Positions 1 through 7,473 of a stretch of 7,896 nt of DNA are shown piece after piece. Below the pieces are notes generated by a model. That model was not told the origin of the DNA and searched no databases. It saw only the letters and a list, made by a program, of their open reading frames with translations. Source of the stretch: Dehalococcoidia bacterium (GTDB taxonomy: Bacteria > Chloroflexota > Dehalococcoidia > UBA2247); NCBI GenBank assembly GCA_021159955.1, contig JAGHDJ010000050.1, positions 1 through 7,896 on the forward strand, written 5' to 3'. A program made the translations under genes and the position numbers. Within the stretch, counting starts at the first letter, position 1. Each line of letters starts with the position of its first letter.

Positions 1-47
1 CTAATCTTTTCTTTGTAGCTTAATATGAGTAAACATAAGGAGATATT

Positions 48-866
48 ATGAACAACTGGAAGATTTACCCACTGTACTACGGGAAACTCGAATGCCCGAA
101 AGATTTATTTACTCCAGGTATCGATGTCGGACTTATGTTCTGGATACCCTACCTGGGATTTCTGCTCGACAATGGACAGAAGAAACTACTGGTCGACGCA
201 GGAATAAACGAACGCATGGTACACGATGGCAAAGCAGCCTTTGGAGGATTTCTTGCCGAAGGAAGCAGCAAGCACGTCAGCGACTCACTGCAGAAAATAG
301 GCGTCAAACCCGATGATATTGACATGGTTCTATACACCCACCTGCATAATGACCATGCTGGAGCCTGTCACCTGTTTCCTAACTCCGTTCATGTATTCCA
401 TGAGGATGAGTGGGCTAATATCCTCGACCCTCTTCCCGCACAACGTGTTCGCACAGAGTATGACATGGAGATCGTCCCCGTACTAAAGGAAATGAACTGC
501 CTGAAGATCTCAGAAAATATAGAAATAGAGCCTGGTATAAAACTATACAAAACACCCGGACATACAGCAGGAAGTATGTCTATAACAGTAGAAACCGGCA
601 AGGGACTATATGTTCTTTGCGGGGATACTGCTCTCCTTAAACTAAGCATATTCACCCAGATGGACAAAATGGTGTTAATGGATGGAAGCGAACTGAAGGT
701 GACGCCTGCATCTGGTTTCTATAAATTTGCCATCCCTTCAGGAATAACCTATGATTTTTATGCGTGGTATCGAAGCATCGCCTTGCTAAAAGCTCTGGTC
801 AAGGATCCGAAGTATCTACTGACAGGACACGACCCTTCTCAACTCAACAAGGTATTTCCTGAATAA
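48..866 (+). CDS. Metallo-beta-lactamase-fold hydrolase, lactonase-like
   Basis: This is a 272-residue cytosolic hydrolase of the metallo-beta-lactamase superfamily. The zinc-binding signature THLHNDHAG is visible (H98, H100, D102, H103). Further ligands are H172 in GHTAGS, D193 in CGDT and H261 in TGHD, so the full set for a two-metal site is present. The long N-terminal part before the signature and the overall length fit the N-acyl-homoserine lactonase-like subgroup, but substrate cannot be read from sequence; another lactone, ester or thioester is possible. There is no signal peptide. The start is supported by AAGGAG at 37-42, five bases before the ATG. The gene stands alone, followed by a 589-base gap without an intact gene. 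The fold call is secure and the lactonase call is only suggestive. Confidence 0.9.
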   Translation: MNNWKIYPLYYGKLECPKDLFTPGIDVGLMFWIPYLGFLLDNGQKKLLVDAGINERMVHDGKAAFGGFLAEGSSKHVSDSLQKIGVKPDDIDMVLYTHLHNDHAGACHLFPNSVHVFHEDEWANILDPLPAQRVRTEYDMEIVPVLKEMNCLKISENIEIEPGIKLYKTPGHTAGSMSITVETGKGLYVLCGDTALLKLSIFTQMDKMVLMDGSELKVTPASGFYKFAIPSGITYDFYAWYRSIALLKALVKDPKYLLTGHDPSQLNKVFPE

Positions 867-894
867 CAACTTCCTGAGTACCACGAGATAAGGA

Positions 895-918
895 CATCTC
901 TTTGAAAGTAAAGAGATG
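895..918 (+). repeat. 9-bp perfect hairpin after the hydrolase gene
   Basis: CATCTCTTT (895-903) pairs exactly with AAAGAGATG (910-918) around a 6-base loop. It lies 28 bases after the hydrolase stop codon, where a terminator is expected, but no T-run follows. It may be a weak or factor-assisted terminator, or an mRNA 3'-end stabiliser. Confidence 0.55.
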
Positions 919-933
919 AGCACATGTGATGCC

Positions 934-987
934 TCTACACTTTAAAACGATGCGTTGTCACATAGGTACCTGTGTTACCAGTGTAGA
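934..987 (+). repeat. Nested inverted repeat
   Basis: TCTACACT (934-941) is complementary to AGTGTAGA (980-987). Between them lies a smaller CACA/TGTG pairing centred on the palindrome GGTACC. Together they could fold into a two-level stem. No open reading frame or T-run accompanies it. Its function is unknown; it is the second of three adjacent inverted repeats. Confidence 0.4.
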
Positions 988-994
988 TATTGTC

Positions 995-1049
995 CCTTTA
1001 GGCGGAGAGTTCAATGCTTGGCACGATAATTGAACTCTCCGCCTAAAGG
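995..1049 (+). repeat. Perfect 21-bp inverted repeat with 13-base loop
   Basis: Bases 995-1015 are exactly complementary to 1029-1049, with 1016-1028 as the loop. The stem begins CCTTTAGGCGG and is GC-rich in its middle. The right side runs into TTCTAAAATATAT with no continuous T-tract, so it is not a textbook terminator. A perfect 21-bp stem with no coding role suggests a terminator shared by both sides, a REP or MITE-like mobile repeat, or a leftover transposon end. I saw no target-site duplication around it. Confidence 0.7.
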
Positions 1050-1116
1050 TTCTAAAATATATCAATCAACATAAAAATCACGAATTAGGAGATTTTTCAC
1101 GAACGAAGGCAGATAG

Positions 1117-1360
1117 CGTAGCGAAAAAACTGGAGTAAAGTTCGAAGAGGAATATAAGAGATCAATAGGGAACCCCGCAGGCTTCTGGGGGGTTGCGGAA
1201 AAGCTTCATTGGTATAAAAAGTGGGACAAAGAGATCGATAATTCGAAAGAAGGGTAATAAAGGCAGTTTACGAAGGCGAGACCTGTAGGACTTGAGTACC
1301 ATAGAGGATGGTGCTAGTGTAAGCGAGGTGGTGGCGACAATCAAGGAAATGAAGGGCTAG
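1117..1360 (+). pseudogene. acs: Acetyl-CoA synthetase (AMP-forming) remnant, internally deleted
   Basis: Three pieces in three frames read as the two ends of an acetyl-CoA synthetase. From 1117 to about 1245 one frame gives EEEYKRSIGNPAGFWGVAEK followed by LHWYKKWDKEIDNS, which is the family's N-terminal region. Its substrate-independent hallmark is the Y-RSI-NP--FW pattern followed by W-K-WD. From 1248 a second frame gives RRVIKAVYEGE, the segment after the usual SGKIMRR site. From 1289 a third frame gives DLSTIEDGASVSEVVATIKE and then MKG with a stop at 1358-1360, which matches the family C-terminus. The whole central part, about 550 of roughly 650 residues including the ATP-binding and adenylation motifs, is missing. 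Stops at 1114 and 1255 and at least two frame changes rule out function. The former start codon cannot be placed. Identification is from remembered family patterns. Confidence 0.78.
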
Positions 1361-1392
1361 TAACTGAGGAATATCTGAAAGGATACAGCCTC

Positions 1393-1423
1393 TTGACATA
1401 AGAATAAATAATCTGTTTATAGT
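1393..1423 (+). promoter_or_regulatory. Probable sigma-70-type promoter of the ilvC operon
   Basis: A consensus -35 TTGACA (1393-1398) is followed after 19 bases by TATAGT (1418-1423), five of six bases of the -10 consensus. The spacer is two bases longer than ideal. Transcription would begin near 1430, leaving a leader of only about 25 bases before ilvC. That is too short for a leader-peptide attenuator or T-box. The site lies just after the acs remnant. Confidence 0.5.
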
Positions 1424-1455
1424 AATAACAACAGGGAATTGGAGGGTGAAAATTT

Positions 1456-2451
1456 ATGGCGAAGATATATTACGAAAAGGATGCGGATCTGAATTTACTC
1501 AGGGACAAGACTATTGCCGTTATCGGATACGGCAGCCAGGGACATGCCCACGCACAGAACCTGAGAGACAGCGGCTGTTCCGTAATCGTGGGAGCAAGAA
1601 AGGGAGGGCTGAGCTGGAAAACATCTCAGAAAGATGGATTCAAGGTTCTGGATGCTGCAGGAGCTGCCAAAGAAGCTGATATAATAATGATGGCGGTTCC
1701 CGACCAGCTTCAGGCAAAAATATACCGCGAGTCCATATCAAAGGGACTTGAGTCGGGGAATATGCTGATGTTTGCCCACGGTTTTAATATTCATTACAAC
1801 CAGATAGTTCCGCCAGCAGAAGTTGATGTAACAATGATAGCGCCAAAGTGTCCAGGACATATGGTGCGGCAGCTTTATACCGAACAATCAGGTCCACCGG
1901 CGATAGTCGCAGTGCATCAGGATGCCTCAGGTAAAGCACTAACAATGGCTCTGGCTTATGCTAAAGGCATTGGCTGTGCCCGAGCAGGAGTTATTGAAAC
2001 TACATTCGCTGAGGAAACTGAAACCGACCTCTTTGGCGAGCAGTGTGTCCTCTGCGGCGGGGTGACTTCCCTTATCAAAGCGGGATGGGAAACCTTGGTC
2101 GAAGCCGGATATCAACCAGAGATAGCATATTTCGAGTGTCTCCACGAGCTTAAACTCATCGTAGACCTCATTTATCAAGGTGGTATGGGCTATATGCGCT
2201 ATTCCATCAGTGATACTGCAGAATATGGAGATTACACCCGTGGTCCCCGCGTCATCAACGAACTAGCCAGAGAAGAAATGCAGGACATACTGGCAGAGAT
2301 TCAGGATGGTTCATTCGCCAGAGAATGGATTCTGGAAAATCAAGCCGGGACTCCCAGCTTCAACGCCCTAAAGCGTATGGAAAAAGAACATCCCATTGAG
2401 GAAGTGGGTAGAAAACTGCGAAGCATGATGTCCTGGGTCGAGAAGAAGTAA
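1456..2451 (+). CDS. ilvC: Ketol-acid reductoisomerase (NADP+-type)
   Basis: KARI isomerises and reduces acetolactate or acetohydroxybutyrate to the dihydroxy acids leading to valine, leucine and isoleucine. At 331 residues this is the short class I form. The Rossmann motif GYGSQGHA lies at 24-31, followed by GARKGGLSW at 46-54; the basic and serine residues there fit NADPH preference. AHGFN has the catalytic-region H108, and PKCPGH has K131; its third position is Cys where Gly, Ser or Ala is more usual. Mg-binding acids are D191 and E195 in TDLFGEQ, and E227 and E231 in [14 protein letters not shown] at 1441-1446 is nine bases before the ATG and fixes the start. It is the first gene of the operon and ends 19 bases before leuA. 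No ilvB, ilvN or ilvD is in the window. Confidence 0.98.
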   Translation: MAKIYYEKDADLNLLRDKTIAVIGYGSQGHAHAQNLRDSGCSVIVGARKGGLSWKTSQKDGFKVLDAAGAAKEADIIMMAVPDQLQAKIYRESISKGLESGNMLMFAHGFNIHYNQIVPPAEVDVTMIAPKCPGHMVRQLYTEQSGPPAIVAVHQDASGKALTMALAYAKGIGCARAGVIETTFAEETETDLFGEQCVLCGGVTSLIKAGWETLVEAGYQPEIAYFECLHELKLIVDLIYQGGMGYMRYSISDTAEYGDYTRGPRVINELAREEMQDILAEIQDGSFAREWILENQAGTPSFNALKRMEKEHPIEEVGRKLRSMMSWVEKK

Positions 2452-2470
2452 AATTAGTGGAGAAACGGCA

Positions 2471-4006
2471 ATGGACAAGGTTATAGTTTTTGACACAACC
2501 CTGCGCGATGGAGAGCAGGGAGCCGGCGGGTCGCTGAACATCGGCGAGAAACTGGAGATTGCGCATCAACTGGAAAAGCTCGGCGTGGATGTAATTGAAG
2601 CAGGTTTTCCTGCCAGTTCTCCCGGTGATTTTGAGGCAGTTAAACTCATCGCCAAAGAAATACGCACCCCCATCATCTGCGCCCTGACCTTTGCCCAACC
2701 CGATTCGATCGACGCCGCATGGAAGGCGGTCAAAGGGGCAGAGCACCCTCGTATCCACATCTTCCTTTCCTCCTCGGATATTCAAATGTTCTACCAGCTA
2801 AAAAAGAGCCGCGAGGAGATACTGGAAAGCGCCCGTGAAATGGTAGCTCACGCCAAGAGCTACCTGGACGACGTGGAGTTTTCCCCAATGGATGCTAGCC
2901 GCACAGACCCGGAATATCTTTACAAGATTACTACCGCAGTCATTGATGCTGGCGCCACCACAGTGAACTTCCCCGATACCGTGGGCTATGCCACTCCCAG
3001 CGGCTACGGTGAACTCGTAGAGGGAATAATCAGTAACGTGCCCAACATCGACCGCGCCTTGATAAGTATTCACTGCCACAATGATCTGGGTATGGCGGTA
3101 GCTAACAGCCTTGCAGCACTCAAAAAAGGCGCTCGTCAGGTAGAATGCACCGTTAATGGCATCGGCGAACGAGCGGGAAATGCATCTATGGAAGAAATCG
3201 TAATGGCTCTTAAAACACGCAACGACTTCTATCAGATGGACACAAATATCGTCACCGCCGAGATTTACAAAACCAGCCGAATGGTGAGCGACCTGACAGG
3301 GTTCACCGTTCAACCAAATAAGGCAATCGTGGGACTGAATGCTTTCAGACATGAGTCAGGGATACATCAGGATGGAGTGTTAAAGAAAGCCATCACTTAC
3401 GAGATTATGGATCCCAGGTCAGTGGGAATACCTTCCAGCAGTCTGGTACTGGGAAAACTGAGCGGGCGTCACGCTTTCAAAGAACGTCTTGCCGAGCTGG
3501 GATATAGTCTGAATGACGAGGACTTAAATCGTGCCTTCGCTTCCTTCAAGAAGCTGGCTGACAAGAAAAAAGAGGTTGTCGACCGCGACATTGATTCATT
3601 AATTGCCGAGGAAATGCGCACCACTTCTGAGATATATCATCTGGAACACGTTCAGATTTCCTGTGGTTCACCTGGTATTCCTACAGCCACAGTAAAACTT
3701 ACCACCCCATATGGGCAAACCGTAACTGATGCTTCTCCTGGGACAGGCCCCGTGGATGCGATGTATAAAGCCATCAATCGCATAGTCAAAGTTCCCAATA
3801 ATCTTACTGAATTCACGGTTAAATCGGTCACCGAAGGCATCGATGCCATCGGTGCAGTGCTGATAAGAATAGAGAGCAGCGGAATGACCTATACCGGACG
3901 CGGCGCTGACACCGACATCTTAGTCTCCTGCGCCAAGGCGTATATGAATGCCCTTAACCGCTTACTGATGGCAAAGAAGACAACCAAAAGAGCCAGGGGT
4001 GAATAA
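2471..4006 (+). CDS. leuA: 2-isopropylmalate synthase
   Basis: LeuA condenses acetyl-CoA with 2-oxoisovalerate, the committed step of leucine synthesis. The 511 residues match the usual bacterial length. The TIM-barrel domain opens with DTTLRDGEQ at 8-16, carrying the catalytic R12 and metal ligand D13. HCHND at 201-205 supplies the two metal histidines, and NGIGERAGN at 229-237 follows. [11 protein letters not shown] (292-302) marks the linker subdomain. The last ~120 residues, ending in [20 protein letters not shown], are the regulatory LeuA_dimer domain, so leucine feedback inhibition is expected. That domain and the HESGIHQDG segment argue against homocitrate synthase; a citramalate synthase cannot be fully excluded. 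After GEQ the sequence is GAGGSL, where SPG-type residues are more common. A GGAG at 2459-2462 precedes the ATG. The 3' end overlaps the next reading frame by eight bases. Confidence 0.95.
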   Translation: MDKVIVFDTTLRDGEQGAGGSLNIGEKLEIAHQLEKLGVDVIEAGFPASSPGDFEAVKLIAKEIRTPIICALTFAQPDSIDAAWKAVKGAEHPRIHIFLSSSDIQMFYQLKKSREEILESAREMVAHAKSYLDDVEFSPMDASRTDPEYLYKITTAVIDAGATTVNFPDTVGYATPSGYGELVEGIISNVPNIDRALISIHCHNDLGMAVANSLAALKKGARQVECTVNGIGERAGNASMEEIVMALKTRNDFYQMDTNIVTAEIYKTSRMVSDLTGFTVQPNKAIVGLNAFRHESGIHQDGVLKKAITYEIMDPRSVGIPSSSLVLGKLSGRHAFKERLAELGYSLNDEDLNRAFASFKKLADKKKEVVDRDIDSLIAEEMRTTSEIYHLEHVQISCGSPGIPTATVKLTTPYGQTVTDASPGTGPVDAMYKAINRIVKVPNNLTEFTVKSVTEGIDAIGAVLIRIESSGMTYTGRGADTDILVSCAKAYMNALNRLLMAKKTTKRARGE

Positions 4007-4351
4007 ACTGGAGTACTTGATGGAAGTCCCTTGGAAGATAATGCTGCGTCTGTTAATGACGACAGCTCTGGGAGACAGTATCGGCTATCAAAGAGAACGG
4101 GCAGGTAAGGCCGCTGGGATGTGCACTTATGGCCTCGTATCTCTGGGAGCAGCGCTTTTCACCATAACTTCAATTTATGCCTTCGGCGCCTCAAGTGACC
4201 CTTCCCGAGTTGCTGCGGAGATAGTTACTGATATTGGTTTTCTTGGCGCCCTCGGACTTGCTGCTGGTGCGCCGGTATGTATCTACTCTCTCTGGCAACC
4301 ACCGCCATAATCTGGATCCTGCTATCACTATTAAGGGAGTCAACTAAATGA
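3999..4351 (+). pseudogene. MgtC/SapB-family membrane protein, internally deleted and frameshifted
   Basis: The open frame 3999-4310 (103 residues) matches the start of MgtC/SapB proteins: LRLLMTTALGDSIGYQRE, then GKAAGMCTYGLVSLGAALFT and VTDIGFLGA (about residues 76-84). The family continues with GxI, VRGLTTAAxxW and a further helix, but here FLGA is joined directly to LGLAAGA, so about 27-30 conserved residues are missing. The frame then shifts near 4270: the next frame reads GMYLLSLATTAIIWILLSLL with RESTK and a stop at 4349-4351, which is the expected last helix. Two extra bases (GC at about 4270-4273) would explain the shift. The stop overlaps the leuC ATG as ATGA, which suggests past translational coupling. 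Two starts are possible: GTG at 3999, or ATG at 4020, which has GGAG (4010-4013) six bases upstream and is my preference. The lost block makes function unlikely. A 103-residue product could still be made and inserted in the membrane. Confidence 0.8.
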
Positions 4352-5604
4352 CATTAGCTGAAAAAATACTCGCCGCCCACTGTGGCAAAGAAGAGGTATC
4401 AGCAGGTGAGTTGATAAACGCACACCTTGACCTCATATTAGCAAACGACATCACTGCCCCCATCTCAATAAGGGAATTCAACCGCATTGGGATAGAAAAG
4501 GTGTTTGATCCACAAAAGATAGTCTTTATACCCGATCACTTCGTTCCCAACAAGGACATCGCCTCGGCCGAGCAGGCGAAGATGATGCGCGAATTCGCCC
4601 TGGAAAAGGGGTTGCTTTACTACGAGGTGGGAGAAGTGGGCATTGAGCATGTACTGCTGCCGGAAAAGGGACTGGTTCTTCCCGGAGACGTGGTCATCGG
4701 AGCCGATTCACACACCTGTACCTACGGGGCTCTTGGCGCCTTCAGTACCGGTATGGGATCCACCGATATTGCTGCGGGTATGGCTTGCGGAGATATATGG
4801 ATGAAGGTTCCTTCCACTATCAAGTTCATATTCCGCGGAAAACGGCAGAAATGGGTAGGCGGTAAAGACCTGATACTTTACACCATTGGCGATATAGGCG
4901 TAGATGGCGCTCTCTATTCCGCTATGGAATTCTGCGGAGATACGATAGACGACTTACCCATAGATGATCGTTTCACCATGTCAAATATGGCTATCGAAGC
5001 AGGAGCTAAGGTGGGTCTGTTTCACGTTGACGAAAAAACGTTGGACTATGTCAAGCCCCGTGCAAAACGTCCCTATAAAGTATATCAAGCGGATGCAGAC
5101 GCTACCTATGAGAGAGTAATTGAATACGATACCTCCGCTATAGAGCCGCAGGTAGCTTTCCCTCATCTGCCATCAAACACTAAACCCATCAGCAAAGTAG
5201 GAAATGTGAAAATTGACCAATCGGTAATCGGAAGCTGCACTAACGGCCGCCTGAGCGACCTGCGACTCGCCGCACAGGTGCTAAAGGGCAATAAAGTACA
5301 CTCTCTAATGCGCTGTATTGTAATCCCCGGCTCACAACAGGTATATCTTGATGCCCTGCGAGAAGGGCTTATAGAGACCTTCATAGAATCAGGCGCAGTG
5401 GTAAGCTGTCCCACTTGCGGTCCCTGTCTCGGCGGACATATGGGTGTTTTAGCCGCTGGAGAACGCTCTATCGCTACCACTAACCGCAATTTCGTTGGCA
5501 GAATGGGCAGCCCCAAGTCTGAGGTGTACCTCTCAAATCCCGCCATCGCCGCCGCCAGCGCTATACTGGGACACATCGGCAGCCCAGATGAACTATCAAC
5601 CTAA
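4348..5604 (+). CDS. leuC: 3-isopropylmalate dehydratase, large subunit
   Basis: LeuC with its small subunit LeuD isomerises 2-isopropylmalate to 3-isopropylmalate using a [4Fe-4S] cluster. The 418 residues fit the shorter LeuC type shared with archaea and homoaconitase-like enzymes, not the ~466-residue enterobacterial form. Cluster cysteines are C297 in GSCTNGR, and C357 and C360 in [30 protein letters not shown] (118-137) is the conserved substrate-site segment, and [15 protein letters not shown] (384-398) is also typical of the family. GGGAG at 4335-4339 lies eight bases before the ATG. The start overlaps the shifted-frame stop of the upstream mgtC-like remnant. No leuD or leuB follows; the next gene is an unrelated secreted protein. 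A homoaconitase or methylmalate (citraconate) hydratase role is possible, but the leuA neighbour favours leucine synthesis. Confidence 0.95.
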   Translation: MTLAEKILAAHCGKEEVSAGELINAHLDLILANDITAPISIREFNRIGIEKVFDPQKIVFIPDHFVPNKDIASAEQAKMMREFALEKGLLYYEVGEVGIEHVLLPEKGLVLPGDVVIGADSHTCTYGALGAFSTGMGSTDIAAGMACGDIWMKVPSTIKFIFRGKRQKWVGGKDLILYTIGDIGVDGALYSAMEFCGDTIDDLPIDDRFTMSNMAIEAGAKVGLFHVDEKTLDYVKPRAKRPYKVYQADADATYERVIEYDTSAIEPQVAFPHLPSNTKPISKVGNVKIDQSVIGSCTNGRLSDLRLAAQVLKGNKVHSLMRCIVIPGSQQVYLDALREGLIETFIESGAVVSCPTCGPCLGGHMGVLAAGERSIATTNRNFVGRMGSPKSEVYLSNPAIAAASAILGHIGSPDELST

Positions 5605-5623
5605 ACGAACAAAACCAACTCGC

Positions 5624-5677
5624 TTCCTGTCTCTATAATACAGGAGTAAAAATACGTTTCCTGTATTCAAGTTACAG
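5624..5677 (+). promoter_or_regulatory. Two small hairpins built from repeated CCTGT/ACAGG, upstream of the inhibitor gene
   Basis: TCCTGT (5625-5630) pairs with ACAGGA (5640-5645), with TATAAT (5634-5639) in the loop. CTGTA (5661-5665) pairs with TACAG (5673-5677), directly before the AAAGGA ribosome site (5678-5683). TTCCTGT occurs as a direct repeat at 5624 and 5658. No T-run follows either hairpin, so terminator activity is doubtful. TATAAT may be a -10 box, but I see no -35 match at proper spacing. It could be an operator pair or a fold that limits ribosome access. Confidence 0.35.
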
Positions 5678-5690
5678 AAAGGATAGGTTT

Positions 5691-6758
5691 ATGAATCGAG
5701 CAAGGGCAGCAGCCATAAGCACTTGTGTTATCCTGGCAGTGCTGATAGCAGTTCCCGCCGCATACGGAGCGGAAGAGGAGACTCCTGTTGCTGTCCATTA
5801 TGAGTTTAGCAACACCGACACTCCTGTTGAGGTTGACGTCGGTGAGGAATTTACTCTCATTCTGAAGTCCAACGCTTCCACCGGTTACCAGTGGCAGCTC
5901 ATTGAGGCACTGGATAGCAGCATCCTGAAGTTGGTAACCTCCGAATACGAGACACCACCGGAAACCGACCCTCCGATGATGGGTGCACCGGGCAGGGAAA
6001 TGTGGATATTCAAATCAGTTAGACCGGGGGGAACTGCGATATCCCTGGGTTACTCCCAGCCGTGGATGGAAGGTGTTCCGCCTGCAGAGACAGAGACCTT
6101 CACAGTTGTCGTTAATCCGGTATACCGCGACGCCAGCATCCCGATTAGGGTCGAGCGCGGGCAGGAGTTTATTATCAGTCTGCAGTCCAATCCCAGCACT
6201 GACTATCAATGGCAACTCGCTGACACACTTATGAACAAAGAGGTTCTGAAAGTAGTCAAACGACAATATCGCCCGCCAGCTAGCAACCGCATCGGTGCCC
6301 CTGGTCAGGAACTCTGGACATTAAAGGCTGTCGGTACGGGTAAGAGTATGGCAATTCTGGGCTACGTGCGCCCCTGGGATAGATATAGCCCGCCATCAGC
6401 AGCCAGATTCTTTACCGTCATCGTTGGCTCCGAACAAACAGGACAGAGCACAGAATACAACAACCCTGATATCACGATTGAAGTCATCCCAGGACGAGAA
6501 TTCGTTATCAGTCTGAATTCAAACGCCTCCACTGGCTATCAATGGAATCTTACCAAGACACTCGATACAAGCATCCTGGAACTGGTAATTTCCGAGTACG
6601 AAGCTCCAACAACAACTATGCTGGGAGCAAGCGGTAGAGAAGTATGGGCATTTAAGGCGATTGCTGCGGGAGAAACCACAATATCGTTGGGATACTCTCG
6701 CCCATGGGAAAGCTCTCCGCCTGCAGAAACCACCGTCTTTACGGTAACTGTTAATTAA
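5691..6758 (+). CDS. Secreted triple-domain chagasin-like (I42) cysteine protease inhibitor
   Basis: The 355-residue protein begins with a Sec signal peptide: basic MNRAR, a hydrophobic core to about residue 24, and a likely cut at AYG|A (26/27). No lipobox cysteine is seen. Three tandem domains follow, at about 36-141, 149-245 and 259-354. Each shows the three inhibitor loops of the chagasin family: N-x-S/T-T-G-Y (NASTGY 61-66, NPSTDY 167-172, NASTGY 278-283), a G-A-x-G-x-x-x-W loop (98, 202, 312), and a final PW loop (QPW 123-125, RPW 227-229, RPW 337-339). Known members block papain-like cysteine proteases by inserting these loops into the active-site cleft. Domain 2 has Asp where the first loop normally has Gly, so it may be weakened or altered in target. 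AAAGGA (5678-5683) lies seven bases upstream of the ATG. A terminator follows, so the gene is the last of its transcript. No cysteine protease gene is in the window. Confidence 0.87.
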   Translation: MNRARAAAISTCVILAVLIAVPAAYGAEEETPVAVHYEFSNTDTPVEVDVGEEFTLILKSNASTGYQWQLIEALDSSILKLVTSEYETPPETDPPMMGAPGREMWIFKSVRPGGTAISLGYSQPWMEGVPPAETETFTVVVNPVYRDASIPIRVERGQEFIISLQSNPSTDYQWQLADTLMNKEVLKVVKRQYRPPASNRIGAPGQELWTLKAVGTGKSMAILGYVRPWDRYSPPSAARFFTVIVGSEQTGQSTEYNNPDITIEVIPGREFVISLNSNASTGYQWNLTKTLDTSILELVISEYEAPTTTMLGASGREVWAFKAIAAGETTISLGYSRPWESSPPAETTVFTVTVN

Positions 6759-6778
6759 ACCCTGTAATCAAACTCAAA

Positions 6779-6814
6779 AAGGGGGGCTTCCTTGCGAATG
6801 CCCCCCTTAGTTTT
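6779..6814 (+). terminator. Intrinsic terminator after the inhibitor gene
   Basis: A 9-bp stem, AAGGGGGGC (6779-6787) with GCCCCCCTT (6800-6808), has a 12-base loop and is followed by AGTTTT. It starts 20 bases after the stop codon. The A-run before it (6776-6780) and the T-rich tail could let it act in both directions. It separates the inhibitor gene from the nitroreductase gene. Confidence 0.85.
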
Positions 6815-6855
6815 GCACACTGTGTCAATCTTTATATCAATTCAAGGAGGATACT

Positions 6856-7431
6856 ATGATAAGAGACTTGGTAATAAAGACCAGAAGCTATCGTAGATTT
6901 TATCAGGACACAACCATAGAAGAGAAGACTTTGAGAGAACTGGTTGACCTCGCCAGACTCTCGGCGTCAGCTGCCAACATACAGCCGCTAAAATACATCC
7001 TCTCCTGCGAGATGGAGAAAAACGCCCTTATTTTCTCCCATCTCGCCTGGGCTGCCTATCTAAAGGATTGGGACGGTCCCTCTGAGGGAGAAAAGCCATC
7101 GGGATACATTATTATACTGGAAGATAAGGACCTGAGCAAATATCTCGGCTCTGGCTGCGATCACGGAATAGCGGCTCAGAGTATTCTGCTCGGTGCCGCC
7201 GAGAAGGGCTTGGGAGGATGTATCATCGCCAACGTAAAGAAAAAGGCACTGAGTAGCTCACTGGAAATACCTTCACAATATGAGGTTCTACTGGTCATAG
7301 CCCTGGGTAAACCAAAAGAGAAGGTGGTCATCGACCCCCTCGGCTCCAGTGGGGATATAAAATACTGGCACGACAACCAAGGTGTGCACCATGTACCCAA
7401 GCGCTCCCTGGATGACATCATTGTCGCTTAA
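6856..7431 (+). CDS. Nitroreductase-family FMN protein
   Basis: This is a 191-residue cytosolic flavoprotein of the nitroreductase superfamily, which uses FMN and NAD(P)H to reduce varied substrates; the natural substrate is unknown. The N-terminal KTRSYRRF (9-15) supplies the basic FMN-phosphate contacts, ARLSASAANIQPLKY (33-47) is the second cofactor segment, and AAQSILLGAAEKGLGGCIIA (106-125) is the conserved central helix and strand. VLLVIALGKPKEK (144-156) is the usual strand leading into the C-terminal arm. The length is typical of the compact, single-domain members. AAGGAGG at 6844-6850 lies five bases before the ATG. It follows a terminator and precedes the DUF3795-like gene by 55 bases, so the two may be co-transcribed. 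There is no ferredoxin domain. Confidence 0.9.
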   Translation: MIRDLVIKTRSYRRFYQDTTIEEKTLRELVDLARLSASAANIQPLKYILSCEMEKNALIFSHLAWAAYLKDWDGPSEGEKPSGYIIILEDKDLSKYLGSGCDHGIAAQSILLGAAEKGLGGCIIANVKKKALSSSLEIPSQYEVLLVIALGKPKEKVVIDPLGSSGDIKYWHDNQGVHHVPKRSLDDIIVA

Positions 7432-7473
7432 AGAGAATTCAAGTATAACAGAAATTCAAGCTGAAGCTATGCA

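Noticed and set aside
1018..1034. Sigma-54-like TTGGCACG...TTGAA in the hairpin loop
   Set aside because: The -12 element has GA in place of the essential GC, it is split between loop and stem, and no gene starts nearby.
1326..1338. T-box-like string AGGTGGTGGCGAC upstream of ilvC
   Set aside because: It lacks the ACCGCG core and any stem I or antiterminator, and it falls inside the coding relic (SEVVATIKE).
1162..1344. A 60-codon antisense open frame in the gap before ilvC
   Set aside because: It is the reverse strand of the acetyl-CoA synthetase remnant. It has no ribosome site and no protein-like motif of its own.
2798..3352. 184-codon antisense open frame within leuA
   Set aside because: It is the reverse strand of a highly conserved enzyme gene, has no ribosome site, and its translation shows no family features.
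6813..6838. Promoter TTGCAC...TATATC before the nitroreductase gene
   Set aside because: The spacer is only 14 bases and the first element overlaps the terminator tail. A promoter here is likely, but this pair is not convincing.
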